Assembly: GCA_026707405.1 (NCBI GenBank)
Contig: JAPOWW010000013.1
Coordinates: 1 to 64,000, forward strand
Origin: Chloroflexota bacterium
GTDB taxonomy: Bacteria; Chloroflexota; UBA11872; VXNJ01
DNA length: 64,000 nt
Reading direction: 5' to 3'
Part shown: positions 8,418 to 17,627 of the stretch, piece after piece
Numbering within the stretch: the first letter of the stretch is position 1
Layout of the letters: each line of letters opens with the position of its first letter
Notes under the pieces: model-generated
Told to the model about the DNA's origin: nothing
What the model saw: only the letters and a program-made list of their open reading frames with translations
Databases searched by the model: none
Program-made: the position numbers and the translations under genes

Positions 8418-9767
8418 CTAGCCCGCCGTTACGCGCGGTCCGGCCACCTTTACGAGGTCCACGTTCTCCAAACGATCGAACCCCGCGCCGTCGAACCGGT
8501 CTTCGGGGAATGGATTCTGCTTGGCGTACATTGGACCGTACTTGGCTCCGATAAGCCGCCGGTCGGCGGTGAAGGAAAAGTCGGCGCTTTCGCGAGTCTG
8601 GTCGATCTCGACCAGATCGTACTCGAGACTGCCCAGACCGATCTCGACGCCGGTGTGGAGCTGAATCTCCTCGCTGGATCCCGGAACGGTCGACGACGCC
8701 ATCGAGAACTTGTGGTCTCCCTCATTCATAACGTCCCAGTCGTCGGCGGCCGATCCCGGCGTGCCCGCGACTTCGGTCGCGCGATCCAGGCAAGCCTTGT
8801 CGAGCGCGACGGGATCGCTGCCGGTGAATATGCCCAGGTGTGGCGTTATGGGAACATCGGCATGATCGACGCAGTCGCACTTGGGCGAAACATCCAGCGC
8901 CATGTTCAGGAACCCGACTTTCCCGTCGAGCGCCTTCATCGTCGCCAGACACGCATCCGCGACTGCGGCGTTGAACGCGCGGAAGTTCTCCTCCGGCCAC
9001 GTCCACACTCCAGCCGTGGCCATCGCTCCCAGGCAGCCCAGGCAGGTTGGACACTTCGACTTGTCCCAATCGAGCGTCCCGTTGGATCGCGAAAGAGCGC
9101 CGTGCGGACACAGATCGGGAATCATGTCGAGGAGTGCGGGCGTCGCGTTTTCGGGGTGGAACTCCACTGTCGCGGGGATGCCGTAGTTGGGATGCCCGCC
9201 CATGTGCACGTTGTACTTACCGCGCTTGGACTGCGCGCCTATGCCCAGATTCTTGACCGACCCGCCGATTACACCCATCGGATGACCCTTGAAGTGGGTG
9301 AGCACGATCATCGAGTCGGCCAGCGCAATAGCGCTGGATACGTAGGCCTCGCGCAGAATGTAGCCCTCGGGCATCGGAATCCGTATATCGTCCGTGCCGT
9401 TGTAGCCGTCGGCAACGATAAACGGACAGCCCAGCGTCGAAGAGTTGTAGCCATTCCGCTCAGCCGTCACCATGAGGTCCGGCGCGATGGACCGCGCGGC
9501 CCTCGGTCCGTAGGTCAGCGTGGTCGTATCGCATACGAACGGCCTGCCGCCCAGCTCTTTGACCCTGTCGGCAACGGCCCGAGCGTAGACGGGCCGAAGA
9601 TACGCCGTGTTGTTCCACTCGCCACAGTGCACTTTTATTGCAACCACGTCGCCGGGTCTTACAAGTTGCTCGAAGTCCGCCTCATCGAACAACGTGAGCA
9701 TCTGCGCAACGAATCCCGTCTCCGTGGAGTGGCTGCGACGTTCCATCGTATAGACCTTGGATGCCAT
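8418..9767 (-). CDS. DUF362-family iron-sulfur protein
   Basis: The 449-residue product has the DUF362 layout: an N-terminal GDVVAIKVHCGE segment, a central LTHFKGHPMGVIGGSVKNLGIG, and a ferredoxin-like Cys cluster LCPHG...KCPTCLGC with C-x19-C-x2-C-x2-C spacing, enough for one 4Fe-4S cluster. The start is set at the ATG at 9767 because AGGAGG lies eight bases upstream; an ATG 11 codons further out overlaps that site. DUF362 proteins are poorly characterised and often lie near redox genes. Here the gene sits inside a pyruvate dehydrogenase cluster between pdhC and lpdA, so a redox accessory role is inferred only from position. Confidence 0.85.
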   Translation of the reverse strand: MASKVYTMERRSHSTETGFVAQMLTLFDEADFEQLVRPGDVVAIKVHCGEWNNTAYLRPVYARAVADRVKELGGRPFVCDTTTLTYGPRAARSIAPDLMVTAERNGYNSSTLGCPFIVADGYNGTDDIRIPMPEGYILREAYVSSAIALADSMIVLTHFKGHPMGVIGGSVKNLGIGAQSKRGKYNVHMGGHPNYGIPATVEFHPENATPALLDMIPDLCPHGALSRSNGTLDWDKSKCPTCLGCLGAMATAGVWTWPEENFRAFNAAVADACLATMKALDGKVGFLNMALDVSPKCDCVDHADVPITPHLGIFTGSDPVALDKACLDRATEVAGTPGSAADDWDVMNEGDHKFSMASSTVPGSSEEIQLHTGVEIGLGSLEYDLVEIDQTRESADFSFTADRRLIGAKYGPMYAKQNPFPEDRFDGAGFDRLENVDLVKVAGPRVTAG

Positions 9768-9775
9768 TTCGACCA

Positions 9776-9781
9776 CCTCCT
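9776..9781 (-). promoter_or_regulatory. Strong Shine-Dalgarno deciding the DUF362 start
   Basis: AGGAGG on the minus strand is spaced eight bases from the ATG at 9767. It falls inside the longer alternative frame, so that upstream ATG is unlikely to be used. Confidence 0.7.
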
Positions 9782-9984
9782 GGCGCTTAAGTCCTTCCAC
9801 ACACCAACATAACGCGCCTTGCCAACTTGACTGAGAACGCGGCGGGAATCCGCCCCCGTGCTCAAGTCAGGGTCGCTCAGTCTATCCGAGCAGTCGAACG
9901 GCTACCACGACATGCCTGCAAAGTGACTGAAAAGAGGTAAACGAACGCCGCTCCCAAAGCCACCCCAGTGTCGCGTGCGCCAGG

Positions 9985-11274
9985 CTAGATCAGCAGATAA
10001 GGCTGCTCGATGAGCTGGCTGATTCGCTGCAAGAACCTGGCCGCCGGAGCGCCGTCGTTGAGCCGATGATCGAAGGTGAGACTCAACGTCATCATCTGGC
10101 GGATCGCAATCTCACCGTCGACGACCGCTGGCTTGGCAATGATCCTGCCCACACCAAGAATCGCGCATTCGGGCGGGTTGATGACCGGCGTAAAAGCGTC
10201 GATCCCCAGGGCGCCGAGGTTCGTTATCGTGAATGTTCCGCCGCTCAGATCGTTGAGATCGAGGTTGCCGCCCGTGACACTCCCGATCAGCTTGCGGAAC
10301 GCGGCTGCCAACTCTACCAGTTGCATGTTTTGAGCGTTCTTGACGTTCGGGACCACGAGACCATCGGGGACCTCGACGGCAAGTCCGATGTTGACATGCT
10401 CGTTATTGACGATTTCGTCTCCGCTGAGAGAGGCGTTCATGTGAGGATGCTCGACGAGCGCCCTGGTCACTATTCGCGCCAGCAGGTCGTTAAACGAAAT
10501 TCTGAATCCGAGCGCGTCCTCGTGTTGCGAGGCAAGATCGGTCCGTAGCTCGACGAAACGGGTTGCATCGACCTCTGTGACGAGGGTCAGTTGCGCCATT
10601 GTGGATAGGCTCTGCATCATCCGGTCAGCGATAACCTTGCGCATTCCTGCAATCGGAACGGCGCCTGCTGCGGCCGGCGCGGCGGCGGGAACCGGAACGG
10701 GGGCCGGGGCCGCTACCCTGGCGCCGTCGGCGCTGGCGTGAACGTCTTTGGCAACGATCCTGCCGCCGGGGCCGGAGCCTTGTAGAAGTGCTATATCGAC
10801 GCCAAACTCAGCCGCCAGCCTTCTCGCCAGCGGCGAAGCTTTAATGCGTCCGCCGACCGGCTGCACAACCTGGGCGGTTGCCGGTGCCGTCTGAGTGACG
10901 GCCTGTACAGGCTGCGCGGGCGGGGTTGCTACTGGCGGAGGCGCGACCGGCTGGGGCGCGGGGGCGACGGGCGGAGGCGGAGCGGCAGTCTCGCTGACCG
11001 GCTCCGCCACGGGCTCTGCGGCGGGAAGCTCCTCGCCCTCCGCAAGAACATAGGCGACGATTCCCTGGACCTTCACCGATTCACCGGCCCGGGCGGCGAT
11101 GCCGCCGATAACGCCGTCGGCGGGGGCCTCTATCTCAGCGTTGATCTTATCGGTCTCGAACTCGACTATGACCTGGTCCTTGGTGACCGGGTCGCCTTCC
11201 TCGACGAGCCACTTCGAGATGATTCCCTCTTCCATCGTCATCCCGAGCAGCGGCATTTTTATGGGAGTTGCCAA
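9985..11274 (-). CDS. pdhC: Dihydrolipoamide acetyltransferase, E2 of pyruvate dehydrogenase
   Basis: This enzyme transfers the acetyl group from lipoyl to CoA and forms the core of the complex. One lipoyl domain occupies residues 1-80 with the lipoylated lysine in ETDKI (K43). A Pro/Ala-rich flexible linker follows (~85-140). The peripheral subunit-binding domain lies at ~145-180 (ASPLARRLAAEFG, GRIVAKDV). The catalytic domain ends with DHRLNDG, whose His403 and Asp407 are the active-site residues. It starts 71 nt after pdhB. Sequence alone cannot fully exclude acetoin dehydrogenase E2, but the adjacent alpha and beta E1 genes fit PDH well. Confidence 0.92.
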   Translation of the reverse strand: MATPIKMPLLGMTMEEGIISKWLVEEGDPVTKDQVIVEFETDKINAEIEAPADGVIGGIAARAGESVKVQGIVAYVLAEGEELPAAEPVAEPVSETAAPPPPVAPAPQPVAPPPVATPPAQPVQAVTQTAPATAQVVQPVGGRIKASPLARRLAAEFGVDIALLQGSGPGGRIVAKDVHASADGARVAAPAPVPVPAAAPAAAGAVPIAGMRKVIADRMMQSLSTMAQLTLVTEVDATRFVELRTDLASQHEDALGFRISFNDLLARIVTRALVEHPHMNASLSGDEIVNNEHVNIGLAVEVPDGLVVPNVKNAQNMQLVELAAAFRKLIGSVTGGNLDLNDLSGGTFTITNLGALGIDAFTPVINPPECAILGVGRIIAKPAVVDGEIAIRQMMTLSLTFDHRLNDGAPAARFLQRISQLIEQPYLLI

Positions 11275-11345
11275 CGGCTACCTCACATTGCCCAAGGTCA
11301 AGCTAGTCAGAAATCCATCCGCAGGTCTTCGGATCGTCGGCAATT

Positions 11346-12374
11346 TCACACTCCGACAATCAGATCCCTTACGGCATCCACGATTCTGTCGACGCTCGGG
11401 AAGGAGCCGAACTCGAGCGGCTCTGAAAACGGCACCGGCGAGTGCAAGGCCCCCAGCCGCTCGACCGGCGCGTCGAGATAGTCGAACGCCTGCTGTTGAA
11501 TCTGCGAGGCGATCTCCCCTCCGAATCCACCGAACTGGACTGCCTCGTGGACTACGAGCGCGCGGTTCGTTTTCTGAACCGAAGCGACAGCTTTGCTGAT
11601 ATCCATTGGGTACAGCGTTCGGAGATCAATGACCTCGACCTCGACCCCCTCTTGGGCGAGTTGCTCGGCGGCTTCGAGCGCGAACGTCACCTGACGGGCA
11701 TACGTAACTATGGTGGCGTGCGTGCCCTCTCGCTTGACGTCGGACACGCCGAGCGGCACTACATAATCCCCTTCGGGAACGTTGCCGCGGCTTGCGTAGA
11801 GGGCCTTGTGCTCAAGGAACACCACTACGTTGTTGTCGCGAATTGCTGACTTGAGCAGCCCCTTGGCGTCGTAGGGTGTGGAAGGCGCTACCACTTTGAG
11901 GCCGGGTATGTGAGTGAACCAGGCTTCGAGGCTCTGCGTGTGCTGCGCGGCGTTTCCGATTCCAGCGCCGGTTGACGCGCGATAGACGATAGGCAGCGTC
12001 GCCTTGCCCCCGAACATGTATCGGTTCTTGGCCGCCTGATTGACGATCTGGTCCATGGCGATGCCCATGAAGTCGCTGTACATGAATTCGGCGATGGGTC
12101 GCAATCCGGTAATCGAAGCTCCCACGGCCGCTCCCGCTATCAGGGCCTCGGAAATGGGCGTGTCGATGATCCGGCTCTCTCCGTATTTCTCCAGCAGACC
12201 CTCGGTTACTTTGTAGGCTCCGCCCCAGATGCCGACTTCCTCGCCGATAACGAATACGGCCGGGTCGCGCTGCATCTCCTCATCTATAGCCTCGCGAAGC
12301 GCCTGATTGAAGAAAATCAGACGTTCCTGGGGAGCTTCCTGGCTAACGGCGGCGACGGCGGTTGTAGTAGTCAC
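11346..12374 (-). CDS. pdhB: Pyruvate dehydrogenase E1 component, beta subunit
   Basis: The 342 residues have the transketolase-like architecture of alpha-ketoacid dehydrogenase E1 beta: an N-terminal pyrimidine-binding part (FNQALREAIDEEM, VFVIGEEVG with the ThDP-interacting Glu) and a C-terminal transketolase domain (VEVIDLRTLYPMD, ALVVHEA). It works with the alpha subunit, encoded nine bases upstream, to decarboxylate pyruvate and acetylate the E2 lipoyl arm. Length and order (alpha, beta, E2) are typical. Confidence 0.94.
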   Translation of the reverse strand: MTTTTAVAAVSQEAPQERLIFFNQALREAIDEEMQRDPAVFVIGEEVGIWGGAYKVTEGLLEKYGESRIIDTPISEALIAGAAVGASITGLRPIAEFMYSDFMGIAMDQIVNQAAKNRYMFGGKATLPIVYRASTGAGIGNAAQHTQSLEAWFTHIPGLKVVAPSTPYDAKGLLKSAIRDNNVVVFLEHKALYASRGNVPEGDYVVPLGVSDVKREGTHATIVTYARQVTFALEAAEQLAQEGVEVEVIDLRTLYPMDISKAVASVQKTNRALVVHEAVQFGGFGGEIASQIQQQAFDYLDAPVERLGALHSPVPFSEPLEFGSFPSVDRIVDAVRDLIVGV

Positions 12375-12383
12375 GAAATCATC

Positions 12384-13388
12384 CTAGTCGGCGTAGACGC
12401 CCTGCTCGATTGCTTCCAGCGGTGGAAATGGACTGGCTTCGGCGAACTCAATGGCCATCTCGACTTCCCGAACCACGTCCTCGTCAATTCGATCGAAATC
12501 TTCGGCCGTGAGCAGATTCTGCGATTCCACCACTCGCTTGAACCGCTCGATGGGGTCCCTCTTTAACCAAGCTTCCAACTCTTGCTTAGCCCGATAAGGG
12601 GCCATGTCGTGGACAGTATGTCCCTTGAACCTGTACGTCTCCGCCTCGATCAGCGTCGGCCCCTTGCCGCTCCTGGCCCTGTCGATCGCTTCCCTGGCGA
12701 CCGCGTTGACGGCGAAAACGTCATTCCCGTCGACCTCCACACCGGGAATCCCGTAAGCAACCCCCCGGCCGGCAATCGACGGCCCGGCGTTTGCCTTGTC
12801 GGAGGTGGTAGCCATTCCGTAATTGTTGTTCTCGCAGACGAATATCACGGGGAGACTTTGCACGGCGGCAAAATTGACGCCTTCGTGAAACGCCCCGGTC
12901 GGACCGGCCCCATCGCCAAAGAAGCAAACTGTAACTCTGTCTTCGCCGCGCAACTTGGCCCCGAGCGCGGCGCCTGCGGCTATCGGAATCCCGGCGCCGA
13001 CTATGCCGTTTGCGCCGAGTATTCCCAGGTCAAGATCGGCAATGTGCATCGAACCGCCCTTACCGCCGCAATAGCCCGTTGCGCGGCCATACAGCTCGGC
13101 CATCATCTTGCTTAGACGACCGCCCTTGGCGATGCAGTGTCCGTGACCTCGATGAGTGCTGGTGATGTAATCGTCAGTCCGCAGTTCCGCGCAGATCCCG
13201 GTGGCGGTCGCCTCTTCGCCGATGTAAAAGTGCAACGCGCCTCGCATTCGCGCGTTCCGAAACGCTTCCTCTGCAGCTTCTTCGAACCGGCGAATACGCA
13301 TCATCGCCTGGTAAATCCAAAGGAGCTTGTCGCGGGATAGTGTTACCGCCCCGTTCTGCGAACCGGATTGTGACGCGTTTTCGGCCAT
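12384..13388 (-). CDS. pdhA: Pyruvate dehydrogenase E1 component, alpha subunit
   Basis: The 334 residues carry the ThDP/Mg-binding motif running from GDGAGPTGAFHEG to CENNNYG, plus the phosphorylation-loop-like segment (YRFKGHTVHDMAPYR) typical of E1 alpha. It is the first gene of the minus-strand cluster. The 193 bp upstream, shared with the divergent small membrane gene, should hold its promoter, though I see no convincing -35/-10 pair. Confidence 0.95.
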   Translation of the reverse strand: MAENASQSGSQNGAVTLSRDKLLWIYQAMMRIRRFEEAAEEAFRNARMRGALHFYIGEEATATGICAELRTDDYITSTHRGHGHCIAKGGRLSKMMAELYGRATGYCGGKGGSMHIADLDLGILGANGIVGAGIPIAAGAALGAKLRGEDRVTVCFFGDGAGPTGAFHEGVNFAAVQSLPVIFVCENNNYGMATTSDKANAGPSIAGRGVAYGIPGVEVDGNDVFAVNAVAREAIDRARSGKGPTLIEAETYRFKGHTVHDMAPYRAKQELEAWLKRDPIERFKRVVESQNLLTAEDFDRIDEDVVREVEMAIEFAEASPFPPLEAIEQGVYAD

Positions 13389-13581
13389 GGCTATTATTCT
13401 TCGTCTTCCGTGTCCGTCCCAAGGGACGTTTTACTGACTCTCGCCATTATTGTGTCAGAAATCGATTCTGCGGGTAACTCGCCCGCACCTCGAGTTTGCA
13501 AAGCGCAACACGCCGGCAAGCTTCGTGTACGGCTGTGCGTAGCGCGGTATTATCAACGAACTGGATTTCTCCCGCAATCAG

Positions 13582-13761
13582 ATGCCCCGCCGCAAAAAGA
13601 AAAGAAGAAGACGATCCGCAACGTTATCAAGCAGCCACGCAGCGACTCCAAAGCGGCGGCGAATATTCAGCGTTCAGAGTGCGTGGGCGTTCATAGGTCT
13701 TCTGGTAGCTATCGTTATGGTTATTTCGCTCGTGGCGCCGTTGCTGACCGCATCACGCTAG
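13582..13761 (+). CDS. Basic single-pass membrane peptide (59 aa)
   Basis: A short frame from ATG 13582 to TAG 13759-13761 encodes an extremely basic N-terminus (MPRRKKKRRRR), a Ser/Thr-rich spacer, a second basic patch (KRRR) and one hydrophobic segment of about 20 residues (AFIGLLVAIVMVISLVAP). The layout predicts a cytoplasmic basic tail and one membrane helix. I do not recognise the family, and no clear ribosome-binding site precedes it. It lies between divergent pdhA and the exchanger gene 70 nt downstream. SecE-like proteins have a similar shape, but no sequence match is evident. Confidence 0.5.
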   Translation: MPRRKKKRRRRSATLSSSHAATPKRRRIFSVQSAWAFIGLLVAIVMVISLVAPLLTASR

Positions 13762-13831
13762 GCCGCGCCGTAGCAGCATCGCCAGATCCTAAAGTTCGAC
13801 CGGCGTTGCCGCCGCACAAGGGGGCCGACGC

Positions 13832-14848
13832 TTGGCGCTAGACGTATTCCTGCTGATCGTCATGCTTCTTGTGATCCTCGCCGCAGCAATCGTCTTTACC
13901 AACGCCGTCGAGTGGTTCGGCCACCGGCTCGGCGTGGGTGAAGGGGTAACGGGCAGCATCTTCGCCGCGGTGGGAACGACTCTGCCGGAAACCGTGATTC
14001 CGCTTGTTGCGGTCTTCTCCGGCGGAGAGTCCGGCCACGAGGTGGCCGTAGGCTCGATACTCGGCGCGCCGCTGATCCTCGCAACTCTTGCCATGTTCAT
14101 GATGGCGGTGGCCGTCATAGGCCTTGCGCTGCGAGGACGCCGTGACTCGCACTTCAACGTCAATCAGTCGATTGTGAGCAGGGACCTCTTTTTCTTCGTG
14201 ATCGTCTACGTCCTGGCGATCGGCGCCGCGCTCATCGACTCACGATCCATCAAGATCGTCATCGCCGTGATCCTGGCGCTGTGCTACGTGCTCTACGTCT
14301 GGTTGCACGTCAAGGCGGGTGACGACTCGCACGGGGAGGCCCCCGAGTTGGGGCCGCTCTGGTTCCAGCGGGGTGCTGAAAGTCCAAAGCTTATATTCAT
14401 AGCGCTCCAGCTAGTGTTCGCCCTCGGTTTGATCGTGGGCGGTGCTCACATATTCGTCCACTCTGTCCAGACCGTCTCTCACGCGCTGGGAATGTCCACC
14501 CTCATCCTGGCGCTCTTCATCGTGCCGCTGGCCTCCGAGCTTCCGGAGAAGTTCAACTCCGTGATATGGGTCTTTCAAAAGAAGGACACGCTGGCGTTTG
14601 GCAACATTTCGGGCGCAATGGTCTGGCAGAGCTCCGTGGTGCCGATTATCGGCATCGTGCTGACCGACTGGGCGCTTACCTCCGAAAGCGCCCCCGCGTT
14701 TATCAGCGCGGGCGTATCGCTGGCGGCGGCGGTCCTGATAGGCCTGGCGATGAGAATGTGGGGACGCCTTTCGGCGCTCTGGGTTCTGGCGGTAGGAGGA
14801 GTCGGCTACTTTGGATACTTGGCTTACATAATCGCTACCCAATTGTGA
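13832..14848 (+). CDS. Sodium/calcium exchanger family membrane protein (CaCA)
   Basis: The 338-residue protein has about ten hydrophobic segments and two inverted alpha-repeats with the ion-binding acidic residue: GTTLPETVIPL at ~48-58 and IVPLASELPEKF at ~230-241. These are hallmarks of Ca2+/cation antiporters of the inner membrane. The start is TTG at 13832; no better start lies nearby, and translation initiation is uncertain. It probably exports Ca2+ in exchange for Na+ or H+, but the cation cannot be read from sequence. Confidence 0.88.
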   Translation: MALDVFLLIVMLLVILAAAIVFTNAVEWFGHRLGVGEGVTGSIFAAVGTTLPETVIPLVAVFSGGESGHEVAVGSILGAPLILATLAMFMMAVAVIGLALRGRRDSHFNVNQSIVSRDLFFFVIVYVLAIGAALIDSRSIKIVIAVILALCYVLYVWLHVKAGDDSHGEAPELGPLWFQRGAESPKLIFIALQLVFALGLIVGGAHIFVHSVQTVSHALGMSTLILALFIVPLASELPEKFNSVIWVFQKKDTLAFGNISGAMVWQSSVVPIIGIVLTDWALTSESAPAFISAGVSLAAAVLIGLAMRMWGRLSALWVLAVGGVGYFGYLAYIIATQL

Positions 14849-14886
14849 TCCCGTACGTACCCGCATTGTGATTCAATAACGGTCAA

Positions 14887-15603
14887 ATGAACGCTGACGA
14901 GTTTCGGAACGGACAGACTGTTGCCCTGTTGCTGGACATTGCCGCATTCGACGCCGCCCTGTCCGAGACTGATCGGTCCAATCGCTATTCGAACATCCTG
15001 ACCACCGTGGCGGCCAAAAGGCGGCTCCGGCGGGCGACCGCCTACGTCGCTCTTGACTTGCCGTCTTCGGCGCAAAGCGAGCTTCTGTCAACCTTGCGAG
15101 ACTCAGGATTTCGAATAATGGGTAAACCTCTTAGGCCGCTTTCTGACGGATCGATGCGCGGCTACGTGGGAGTTGAGATGGCGGTAGACGCCGTGCTGGC
15201 GGCGGAGACTTGCGACATTGTTACCGTCGTAACCGGCGACGCCGATTTTCTACCGGCCGTTCGCGCGGCGCAAAGTAAGGGCGCTCGGGTCGAAGTGATC
15301 GGATGTCCCGGGCAAAATCTCGATTCGTTGAGAGACGCCAGCGATTCGTTCACGGCAATCGGCGACATCTTCGATTCGACCAAGTCTGGCGACCATGGCA
15401 AGCGCAGCGCACGCCGTCCACCGGCACGCGCTGCCAGATTGAAACGCAATGAATGGCCGACCCCTCCACCGCCGCCCCCCGAACCGGCGGCCCGGCGCAG
15501 TGGGGCACGTCGGCCCCCGGCTTCGAAGACCCCGCGAATCCTTGAAGGGGAGCGTCTGTCGGGAATCACCGCCACCAAACCGGACGAATCGCGGTCCGGA
15601 TAA
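14887..15603 (+). CDS. NYN-domain (LabA/DUF88-like) putative ribonuclease with Pro/Arg-rich tail
   Basis: Residues ~10-160 form a PIN-like NYN fold. VALLLDIAAF supplies Asp17, VGVEMAVDAVL supplies Asp101, and VVTGDADFLP supplies Asp118/Asp120; together these are the expected metal-binding acidic set. The canonical Asn after the first Asp (DxxN) is replaced by Ala. The ~70-residue tail is basic and proline-rich (a run of eight prolines near 192, broken by one Glu) and probably disordered, perhaps RNA-binding. It starts 38 nt after the exchanger gene. RNA cleavage is inferred from the family. Confidence 0.8.
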   Translation: MNADEFRNGQTVALLLDIAAFDAALSETDRSNRYSNILTTVAAKRRLRRATAYVALDLPSSAQSELLSTLRDSGFRIMGKPLRPLSDGSMRGYVGVEMAVDAVLAAETCDIVTVVTGDADFLPAVRAAQSKGARVEVIGCPGQNLDSLRDASDSFTAIGDIFDSTKSGDHGKRSARRPPARAARLKRNEWPTPPPPPPEPAARRSGARRPPASKTPRILEGERLSGITATKPDESRSG

Positions 15604-15634
15604 AGGCGCGCCCGAAAGTGGCCGAACAGGCACG

Positions 15635-16492
15635 TTGCGCGTAGGAATCAGTCACTTGCAGTGGCCGGCGGACCGGCCACTAGACCAGATTCTCGCCGAG
15701 ATGGCCGAAATCGGGTTTCTGGGCATCGAGGGCGCGCGCGACTACTTTGGGCAATCAGCGCAGCTTCGGGTCTTGCTCGCCGACGCCGGTATGGAAATGA
15801 CTGCGGGAACATATGCCGCGAACTGGTTCGACAAGGAATGGCGCCCTCGCGAGCTTGAAGGTCTGAGACACTCGGCCGAGTTCTACGCGGGTGTCGGAGC
15901 CGATTACGTCGTAATCGGCTCGCTCGGCTCGCCCCAGCGGTTTCTCACGGCCGGCCATCCGCGGTCTTCCCTGACCGAGGGGCTGTCCGACTACCAATGG
16001 GAGTTTTTCGCTGAGACCATCAGCATGGCGGGCGAAATCTGCTTGGACGAATTTCAGTTGCAGCTCGTCTTCCTCAACCGGGCCGGTTCGTTCGTGGAGT
16101 CGCGTGAGGAAATCGACCGGTTCGTCTCACTAACCGATCCGCAAACCGTGTCTCTGGCCGCCGACACGGGACAGCTCTTCTACGGAGGCGTCGACCCCAC
16201 GGAGTTCTTCGAGCGAAACGTCGAACGAATTCGGTACGTTCATCTAAAGGACGTAGACCCCGACATTTACGAGCAGAACATCGCCGACGGAGGCTCGTAC
16301 AGGGACTTCGTAAGAATGGAAGGCTTTACCGAAGTGGGTTCCGGCGCCGTCGACTTCGAGGCGGTAATCGAAATCCTGAAGGGCGGCGGCTATGACGGGT
16401 GGCTGGTGATTGAGCAAGACTACACTTCAAGGGACCCTGCGGTAGCGGCAGGCGCAAGCCTGGAACACGTCAACTCCCTTCTGGGAGTATGA
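15635..16492 (+). CDS. Sugar phosphate isomerase/epimerase, xylose-isomerase-like TIM barrel
   Basis: The product of ~285 residues has the AP-endonuclease-2/IolE-like TIM barrel: LRVGISHLQWP at the start, a conserved metal-ligand region HLKDVD, EVGSGAVDFEAV, and the last strand WLVIEQD. I prefer the TTG at 15635 because it gives the usual family length and avoids overlap with the NYN gene. A longer frame opens at 15449 but adds an Arg/Pro-rich stretch with no family match. The substrate is unknown. The next gene, a glycosidase, starts 11 nt downstream, which suggests a role in sugar processing. Confidence 0.82.
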   Translation: MRVGISHLQWPADRPLDQILAEMAEIGFLGIEGARDYFGQSAQLRVLLADAGMEMTAGTYAANWFDKEWRPRELEGLRHSAEFYAGVGADYVVIGSLGSPQRFLTAGHPRSSLTEGLSDYQWEFFAETISMAGEICLDEFQLQLVFLNRAGSFVESREEIDRFVSLTDPQTVSLAADTGQLFYGGVDPTEFFERNVERIRYVHLKDVDPDIYEQNIADGGSYRDFVRMEGFTEVGSGAVDFEAVIEILKGGGYDGWLVIEQDYTSRDPAVAAGASLEHVNSLLGV

Positions 16493-16502
16493 GATATAGC
16501 CC

Positions 16503-17627
16503 ATGCGGAAGATTACGCGTCGTTCAATGCTGCGAGCGGCGGCCGTTGCCGCGCTGCTTCCCGCAGCCTGCGCGGACCCGAGCCTCCCGACAGGTGGCGA
16601 AACCGATGAAAACCGGTGGGGGGCCAACACGTTCCTGCACCTCGACTCCGACCGCTGGCGAAAGCAAAAAACGCTGGAAATGGCCGCGCGGGCCGGCCTT
16701 GGGTGGATTAAACAGCACTTTCCGTGGGAGGACATAGAGAGCCTCGACAAGGGGCAGTTCCTCAATCCCACCTGGAAGCACCCGACCTGGGACAAATACG
16801 ACGAGATTGTCGACCTTGCCGAGGAGAACGGCCTAAAAATCATCGCGCGGGTCGACCGCACCCCGGCCTGGGCGAGACCCGAAGACTCTACGCCCACGGA
16901 GCCTCCAGCCGAGCTCGATGACTTTGGAGACTTCGTTACCGCAATAGTCCGCCGATATCGCGGCAGGGTCCGGCATTTTCAGATTTGGAACGAGCCGAAC
17001 CTCGCGGCCGAATGGGGAGGGAAGCCGCCCAACGCCACCCACTACGTAAAGCTCCTGGAAACGGCGTTCTCGGCGGCCGTTGGAGTCGACCCGGAAACCG
17101 TGATTCTGGCAGCGCCTTTCGCGGCAACCCTGGAGATGAGCGACCGGGCGCGCAACGAACTCGTCTATCTACAACAAGTCTACGACGCCGGCGGAGGCGA
17201 CTACTTCCACATACATTCGGCCAATGCTTTCGGTTTGGCCTTTCCACCCGAGGCGCCCCCTGAGCCCAAAGTATTGAACTTCCGCCGCGTGGAACTAAGC
17301 AGGGAGCTGATGGAACAAAACGGCGACCGGCACAAACCGATCTGGTTCAACGAGTACGGCTGGAACGCTTCGCCTCCCGACTTCTCGGCCAGCCAGCTAA
17401 CGTGGGCGCGCGTAACGGAAGACCAGCAGGCGGAGTGGACAGTGCGCGGCGTGGAGTTCGCCCGGGAAAACTGGCCCTGGGCGGGGGTGTTCAATATCTG
17501 GTTTCTAAGGCGTCCGTTCACCGATGTCGATCCGTCCAAGTCCGAGTACTACTTCCGGATGATCGATCCCGACTTCACGCCTAGGAAGGTCTACAAGGCG
17601 GTCGCCGAAGCGGCGAACAAGCGTTGA
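16503..17627 (+). CDS. Tat-exported lipoprotein glycosidase, clan GH-A
   Basis: The 374-residue protein begins with a twin-arginine motif (TRRSMLRAA) and a lipobox LPAAC with Cys23, so it is probably a membrane-anchored exported lipoprotein. The TIM-barrel domain shows the clan GH-A acid/base glutamate in QIWNEPN (E164) and the nucleophile in WFNEYGW (E284), as in GH39/GH5-like retaining enzymes. The substrate is not predictable. Its stop overlaps the TTG start of the next gene by four bases, and that gene encodes a second copy of this catalytic domain. The two were probably produced by duplication and act on related glycans. Confidence 0.85.
   Translation: MRKITRRSMLRAAAVAALLPAACADPSLPTGGETDENRWGANTFLHLDSDRWRKQKTLEMAARAGLGWIKQHFPWEDIESLDKGQFLNPTWKHPTWDKYDEIVDLAEENGLKIIARVDRTPAWARPEDSTPTEPPAELDDFGDFVTAIVRRYRGRVRHFQIWNEPNLAAEWGGKPPNATHYVKLLETAFSAAVGVDPETVILAAPFAATLEMSDRARNELVYLQQVYDAGGGDYFHIHSANAFGLAFPPEAPPEPKVLNFRRVELSRELMEQNGDRHKPIWFNEYGWNASPPDFSASQLTWARVTEDQQAEWTVRGVEFARENWPWAGVFNIWFLRRPFTDVDPSKSEYYFRMIDPDFTPRKVYKAVAEAANKR

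Noticed and set aside
8409..9812. A 467-codon plus-strand frame opposite the DUF362 gene
   Set aside because: It is an antisense shadow with no family features; the minus strand has a clear ribosome-binding site and motif set.
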